A DNA stretch of 9,654 nucleotides, taken from an uncultured Bacilli bacterium. Its GTDB lineage: Bacteria > Bacillota_I > Bacilli_A > RF39 > UBA660. Numbering within the stretch: the stretch's first letter is position 1; each line of letters opens with the position of its first letter. The notes under the pieces are model-generated. The model did no database searches. It saw only the letters and a list, made by a program, of their open reading frames with translations, and was not told the origin of the DNA. The position numbers were made by a program, and so were the translations under genes. Shown here one piece after another: positions 6,519-9,654 of the stretch. Location: positions 1-9,654 of the forward strand of contig CAKPSO010000037.1 of NCBI GenBank assembly GCA_934183185.1, written 5' to 3'.

Positions 6519-7444
6519 TGAAGAATAGTATCTATTTAATAGTATCTAATGATAAAGTAGTTGTTGATCTTAAGATTAAAGAAATAATTGGTACTACTAA
6601 GGCTTCTATAATACGTTATGATTTAGAGGAAGTACCTATTGAACATCTAATAGAAGATCTTGATACTTATAATTTATTTGAGGATAAGAAAATAATCATA
6701 GGTAGCAATGCTACCTTTTTGACTAATGGTAAGAAAGATCCTATACAACATAATTTAGTAATTTTAGAAAAATATATGGAGAATCCTTCTACTAATAATG
6801 TTTTGATATTAGTTACTGATAGTTTGGATAAAAGAAAGAAAATAGTAACAGAAGTTATTAAAAATAGTAAAGTGATTGAGGGAGATTATTCTACTAGTAA
6901 TTTGATTAGTGATAATATAGAAGATTATAAAATGGATAATAGTGCTAGAAATCTTTTAAATGAATACTGTCCTAATAAAGAAACTTTACTTCATGAACTG
7001 GAAAAGTTAAAATTATATAAACTTGCTGAAAAGGAAATTACTTGTGATGATATTAGAAATATAGTAACTAAGAATGTTGATGCTGATATTTTTGCAATGA
7101 TTGATTACATTATGAATGGTAAAAAGAAAGAAGCATTTAAGGTTTATAATGAACTTTTACTTCATGGGGAACAAGTGGCTACTATGATAACTAGACTTGG
7201 TAATAAAATTCGTTTGATTTACCAAGTAAAAGTATTCTTGCAATCAGGTAAAAGTGATATCGATATTAGTAAGATACTTGGAATGCATCCATATCCAATT
7301 AAATTGGCTAGAGAAGCATCTTATAAATATAGTGAGAATCAATTATTAGATTATTTAGAAATGCTAGCTAGGATGGATTATAATTTAAAAAGTGGTGAAA
7401 GTGATCCTAGTATTATATTTGAAACATTTATTGCGGAGTTATAA
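6518..7444 (+). CDS. holA: DNA polymerase III delta subunit
   Basis: Delta is the wrench of the clamp loader: it opens the beta sliding clamp for loading on DNA. The 308-residue length is close to normal. The protein starts with the degenerate AAA+ strand and helix YLIVSNDKVVVDLKIKEI, has no Walker A loop as expected for delta, and carries a LYKLAEKEITCDDIRNIV segment of the lid domain. It ends in the typical collar helices (LEMLARMDYNLKSGESDP and IIFETFIAEL). Its ATG overlaps the alaS stop by one base (TAATG), and AGGA at 6504-6507 lies inside alaS, so translation is probably coupled. In many Firmicutes holA sits elsewhere, near comEC; placement behind alaS would put it under tRNA-Ala control. 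Confidence 0.9.
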   Translation: MKNSIYLIVSNDKVVVDLKIKEIIGTTKASIIRYDLEEVPIEHLIEDLDTYNLFEDKKIIIGSNATFLTNGKKDPIQHNLVILEKYMENPSTNNVLILVTDSLDKRKKIVTEVIKNSKVIEGDYSTSNLISDNIEDYKMDNSARNLLNEYCPNKETLLHELEKLKLYKLAEKEITCDDIRNIVTKNVDADIFAMIDYIMNGKKKEAFKVYNELLLHGEQVATMITRLGNKIRLIYQVKVFLQSGKSDIDISKILGMHPYPIKLAREASYKYSENQLLDYLEMLARMDYNLKSGESDPSIIFETFIAEL

Positions 7445-7470
7445 AGTCAATATTTATATATTGGCTTTTT
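7443..7470 (+). terminator. Intrinsic terminator ending the alaS operon
   Basis: AAAGTCAATAT (7443-7453) pairs with ATATTGGCTTT (7458-7468), with one U-G pair and a 4-nt loop, and runs into five T's (7466-7470). The left arm begins within the holA stop codon. It isolates the operon from the surface-protein gene. Confidence 0.87.
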
Positions 7471-7518
7471 AAGTGTGTTTAAAGTTAAAGTTTACTAACT
7501 GTTTATTTAATTATGTAC

Positions 7519-7547
7519 TTCCGAATAATAGAAAAGTGTGATAGAAT
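7519..7547 (+). promoter_or_regulatory. Extended -10 promoter for the surface-protein gene
   Basis: TGATAGAAT (7539-7547) is an extended -10 (TGA plus TAGAAT). A weak -35 candidate TTCCGA (7519-7524) stands 17 nt upstream. Transcription from about 7554 would give a 75-nt leader. The gene lies after a terminator and needs its own promoter. The rest of the 158-nt gap (7471-7628) shows only short imperfect inverted repeats such as AGTTA/TAACT (7483-7487/7496-7500). Confidence 0.5.
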
Positions 7548-7628
7548 TAAATAGTAACAAAATGGAAACTAGAGATAGTATTATTTGTATATTTTAGTAA
7601 AGAATAGGTAGTATGGAGGTTCTTCATA

Positions 7629-9566
7629 ATGAAAGGTAAGAATAAGAAAAGAAATATTAAAATATTATTAGCAGTATTAGTAATAATAGGAATAATTATG
7701 ATAATGTTGGGAGTAACGTATGCAGTATTTACTTATACTAAGTTGGGAACAACTAGTAATGTAATAACTACTGGTACATTAAAATTTAGTTATACAGAAA
7801 ATACAGGAGTAGGAAGAGGAATAAGTTTAAGTAATGCTTTACCAGTAACAGATAAGAAAGGTAAAAGTTATACAGAAAGTGGACAAGTATTTGACTTTAC
7901 TATCACAGGAACAAATACTAGTAGTAAAGCTATACCATATGAAATAACGGCAAGATTAAATAAGAATTCAACACTAGATAAGAATGTAGTAAAAGTATAT
8001 CTAACAGATATAACGAATGATGAAAAAGAGGTATTAGAACCAACTATATATGGAGATTTATTACAGACAAGTATAGATGTAGGAGAAAATACAGAAAAGA
8101 CTTTATATCAGACTACAGTAGATAGTAATACTAATAATTATGAAAAGAAATATAGATTGAGAATATGGATAGATGAAAATACAGATTTTAGTGGAATAGA
8201 GCAGGAAGATGGAAGTATGGTATATCCATATAATAATAAGACATTTACAGTAACAGTAAATGTATATTCACAAGATAATATAGTAATGAATAGAGATTAT
8301 AGTGAATCAATATTAAATGGAACAGATCCAGTATTAAAAGATAACTTAATACCAATAAAAATAGCTAGTGATGGAACAGTAAGTAAAGCAGATATAAAGA
8401 AGAAATGGTACAAGTATGAAAATAAAGAATGGGCAAATGCTGTAATATTAAAAGACGAATCTATTACTTATAATAATGGAGATACTATACCAGAATCAAA
8501 TATAGAATCATATTTTGTATGGATACCTAGATACAAGTACCAAATATTTGATGAAGGTAATTATACAGGATTAACTAGTATTCAAAACAAAGTTCAAACA
8601 ATAAACGTGGTATTTGAGAATAAAGATACAACTCCATCAAATGGAACTACTAAAGGTACATGGTTAACACACCCAGCATTTACCTCATTTGATTCAAATG
8701 GATTCTGGGTAGGAAAATTTGAGACAGGTTATGATGGAGCTACAAGTACTAGTGCCGCTCAAGTAAATAGTGTTGATACAAGCAAAATCATAATCAAACC
8801 TAACGTATATAGTTGGCGAAATATAACTGTAGGTAATATGTTTAAGAATAGTTATGATTACCAAAGAAGTTTAGATTCACATATGATGAAGAATACTGAA
8901 TGGGGTTCCGTTGCATACCTTCAACATTCAATATATGGTAGTCAGTCAAGTATTAGAATAAATAATAATGAAGCCTTTATAACAGGCTATACATCAACTA
9001 CTGAGCCAACTTTAGGCTATAATGGAACTAGTATAGATGGCAATAGGCATGAATCAACTTCTTTAGGAGTAGATGGAACCTATACAGTAAATTATTTAAA
9101 TGCTAACTCAGGTGTAGCATCAACTACAGGAAATAGAAGTGGAATGTATGATATGGCAGGAGGAGCATGGGAATATGTAGCAGGCTATACTACTGGAGCA
9201 ACAACAGTAGGTGGAAGTAGTGGAATAGCTAGTTTATATTCCAACTTCTTTACTAATAGTACTTATACAAAATATTGGGATAAATATACATCAACTACTA
9301 ATACTCAATTTAATAATAGAATTTTAGGAGATGCAACCGGAGAGATGGGCCCATTTGGAAGTGAAAAAGATTCAAATGTTAGTACTAGTTATAAATCAAG
9401 CTGGTATGGGGATTACGCTTACCTTATCCGTTCCTCTAAACCTTGGTTTGTACGTGGTGGGCGTTGGGCAGATGGTACTGCCACTGGTGCATTTGCATTT
9501 CATGATAATTCAGGCACTACAGATGCGAATTCTTCTTTCCGTATCATCTTAACGCCATCAAAATAA
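7629..9566 (+). CDS. Surface-anchored protein with FGE/C-type-lectin-like C-terminal domain; candidate DGR target protein
   Basis: This 645-residue protein is probably exported and displayed. A basic N-terminus and hydrophobic helix (about 10-30) lead into GVTYAVFTYTK, then VITTGTLKFSY, the pattern of SipW-type/TasA-camelysin exported proteins. Residues 35-220 look like a beta sandwich. A linker with KKKWYKYENKEW (from 257) follows, then YFVWIPRYKY (295-304). A formylglycine-enzyme-like fold runs from GFWVGKFETG (358-367) through GMYDMAGGAWEYV (505-517) to RGGRW (609-613) and SFR (636-638). There is no cysteine in the whole protein, so it cannot act as a sulfatase-modifying enzyme; a binding role is more likely. 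The SD GGAGGT (7615-7620) sets the start. Codons differ from the neighbours (GGA, GTA, ACA here; GGT, GTT, ACT in alaS), which may mean transfer. No LPXTG or other wall anchor is seen, so it may stay anchored by its N-terminal helix. Confidence 0.8.
   Translation: MKGKNKKRNIKILLAVLVIIGIIMIMLGVTYAVFTYTKLGTTSNVITTGTLKFSYTENTGVGRGISLSNALPVTDKKGKSYTESGQVFDFTITGTNTSSKAIPYEITARLNKNSTLDKNVVKVYLTDITNDEKEVLEPTIYGDLLQTSIDVGENTEKTLYQTTVDSNTNNYEKKYRLRIWIDENTDFSGIEQEDGSMVYPYNNKTFTVTVNVYSQDNIVMNRDYSESILNGTDPVLKDNLIPIKIASDGTVSKADIKKKWYKYENKEWANAVILKDESITYNNGDTIPESNIESYFVWIPRYKYQIFDEGNYTGLTSIQNKVQTINVVFENKDTTPSNGTTKGTWLTHPAFTSFDSNGFWVGKFETGYDGATSTSAAQVNSVDTSKIIIKPNVYSWRNITVGNMFKNSYDYQRSLDSHMMKNTEWGSVAYLQHSIYGSQSSIRINNNEAFITGYTSTTEPTLGYNGTSIDGNRHESTSLGVDGTYTVNYLNANSGVASTTGNRSGMYDMAGGAWEYVAGYTTGATTVGGSSGIASLYSNFFTNSTYTKYWDKYTSTTNTQFNNRILGDATGEMGPFGSEKDSNVSTSYKSSWYGDYAYLIRSSKPWFVRGGRWADGTATGAFAFHDNSGTTDANSSFRIILTPSK
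9411..9566 (+). other. Candidate DGR variable region (VR) at the 3' end of the surface-protein gene
   Basis: The last ~50 codons encode a fixed scaffold, PWFVRGGxW..G...G.F.F, then SFRIIL, with polar residues between (R612, A614, D615, T617, A618, T619, H625, D626, N627, S628, T630, D632). This is where DGR target proteins carry their variable residues. Many of the variable codons are NNT or NNC (CGT, GAT, ACT, GCC, CAT, AAT, GGC, TCT), as expected if template AAT or AAC codons were mutated at A. Codon use also changes here: all four Arg codons are CGT, against 11 AGA, 1 AGG and 1 CGA upstream. ATC, CTT, TCC and TTC appear in a cluster. No template repeat or reverse transcriptase is inside the window, so this is a candidate only. 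Confidence 0.5.
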
Positions 9567-9620
9567 TCAAAAAAATGTAAATTTTATACTTTTAATAAAT
9601 TAAAGTAAATATAATAACTG

Positions 9621-9648
9621 AATTTTGAAAATTGTCTTAGACAAAATT
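9621..9648 (+). repeat. Inverted repeat downstream of the surface-protein gene
   Basis: AATTTTG (9621-9627) is perfectly complementary to CAAAATT (9642-9648). A nested alternative is TTGTC-TTA-GACAA (9632-9644). It starts 54 nt after the stop. No T-run follows within the window, so it is not a clear terminator. It could be part of a terminator cut by the window edge, or a hairpin near a retrohoming site. Confidence 0.4.
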
Positions 9649-9654
9649 TGAAAT

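Noticed and set aside
9331..9552. Alternative forward frame of 73 codons over the end of the surface gene
   Set aside because: The main frame holds the conserved RGGxW and SFR motifs; this frame has no SD and no recognisable motif.
7629..9566. Active formylglycine-generating enzyme
   Set aside because: The fold motifs are present, but the protein has no cysteine and so lacks the required active-site residues.

Overview
The window comes from a low-GC Gram-positive-type bacterium, most likely an uncultured gut-type Bacillota (Bacilli, near the RF39, Erysipelotrichales or Mycoplasmatota groups). The signs are strong A+T bias, SD-type ribosome sites, an alanine-type T-box, a rplS-lepB pair, and a surface protein family common in such genomes. 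The taxonomy is inference. The standard code applies: every Trp in the predicted proteins is TGG. All nine stop codons are TAA (7) or TAG (2); TGA is not used as a stop here.

Layout, all genes on the + strand. (1) 1-321: the C-terminal end of an Rpn-type nuclease/transposase gene, with a 12-nt in-frame tandem repeat. (2) 368-1382: a consensus promoter and a probable L19 leader drive rplS (ribosomal protein L19). A compact terminator overlapping the rplS stop is followed at once by lepB (type I signal peptidase, Ser43/Lys83). (3) 1460-2611: an AI-2E-family membrane protein. (4) 2620-7470: a T-box leader with a GCU (alanine) specifier, then a tight operon of a GNAT acetyltransferase, a dNMP-kinase-like P-loop enzyme, alaS (alanyl-tRNA synthetase) and holA (DNA polymerase III delta subunit), ended by an intrinsic terminator. 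The genes overlap or lie 1 nt apart, so a replication clamp-loader subunit and a nucleotide kinase appear to share tRNA-Ala control with alaS. (5) 7539-9566: a separate promoter and strong SD drive a 645-residue, cysteine-free surface protein. It has an N-terminal signal anchor, a beta-rich TasA/camelysin-like region, and a C-terminal formylglycine-enzyme/C-type-lectin-like domain.

The most interesting part is the last ~155 bases of that surface gene. They encode a motif of the form RGGxW..G...G.F.F......SFR, in the position and style of a variable region (VR) of a diversity-generating retroelement (DGR). Their codon use also changes abruptly: all four Arg codons here are CGT, against none of the 13 upstream. 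No reverse transcriptase or template repeat is visible, and the window stops 88 bases after the gene, so the DGR reading is a strong but unproven hypothesis. The second point of interest is the T-box. Its decision region can fold into an SD-sequestering hairpin that excludes the extended antiterminator, which suggests control at translation.
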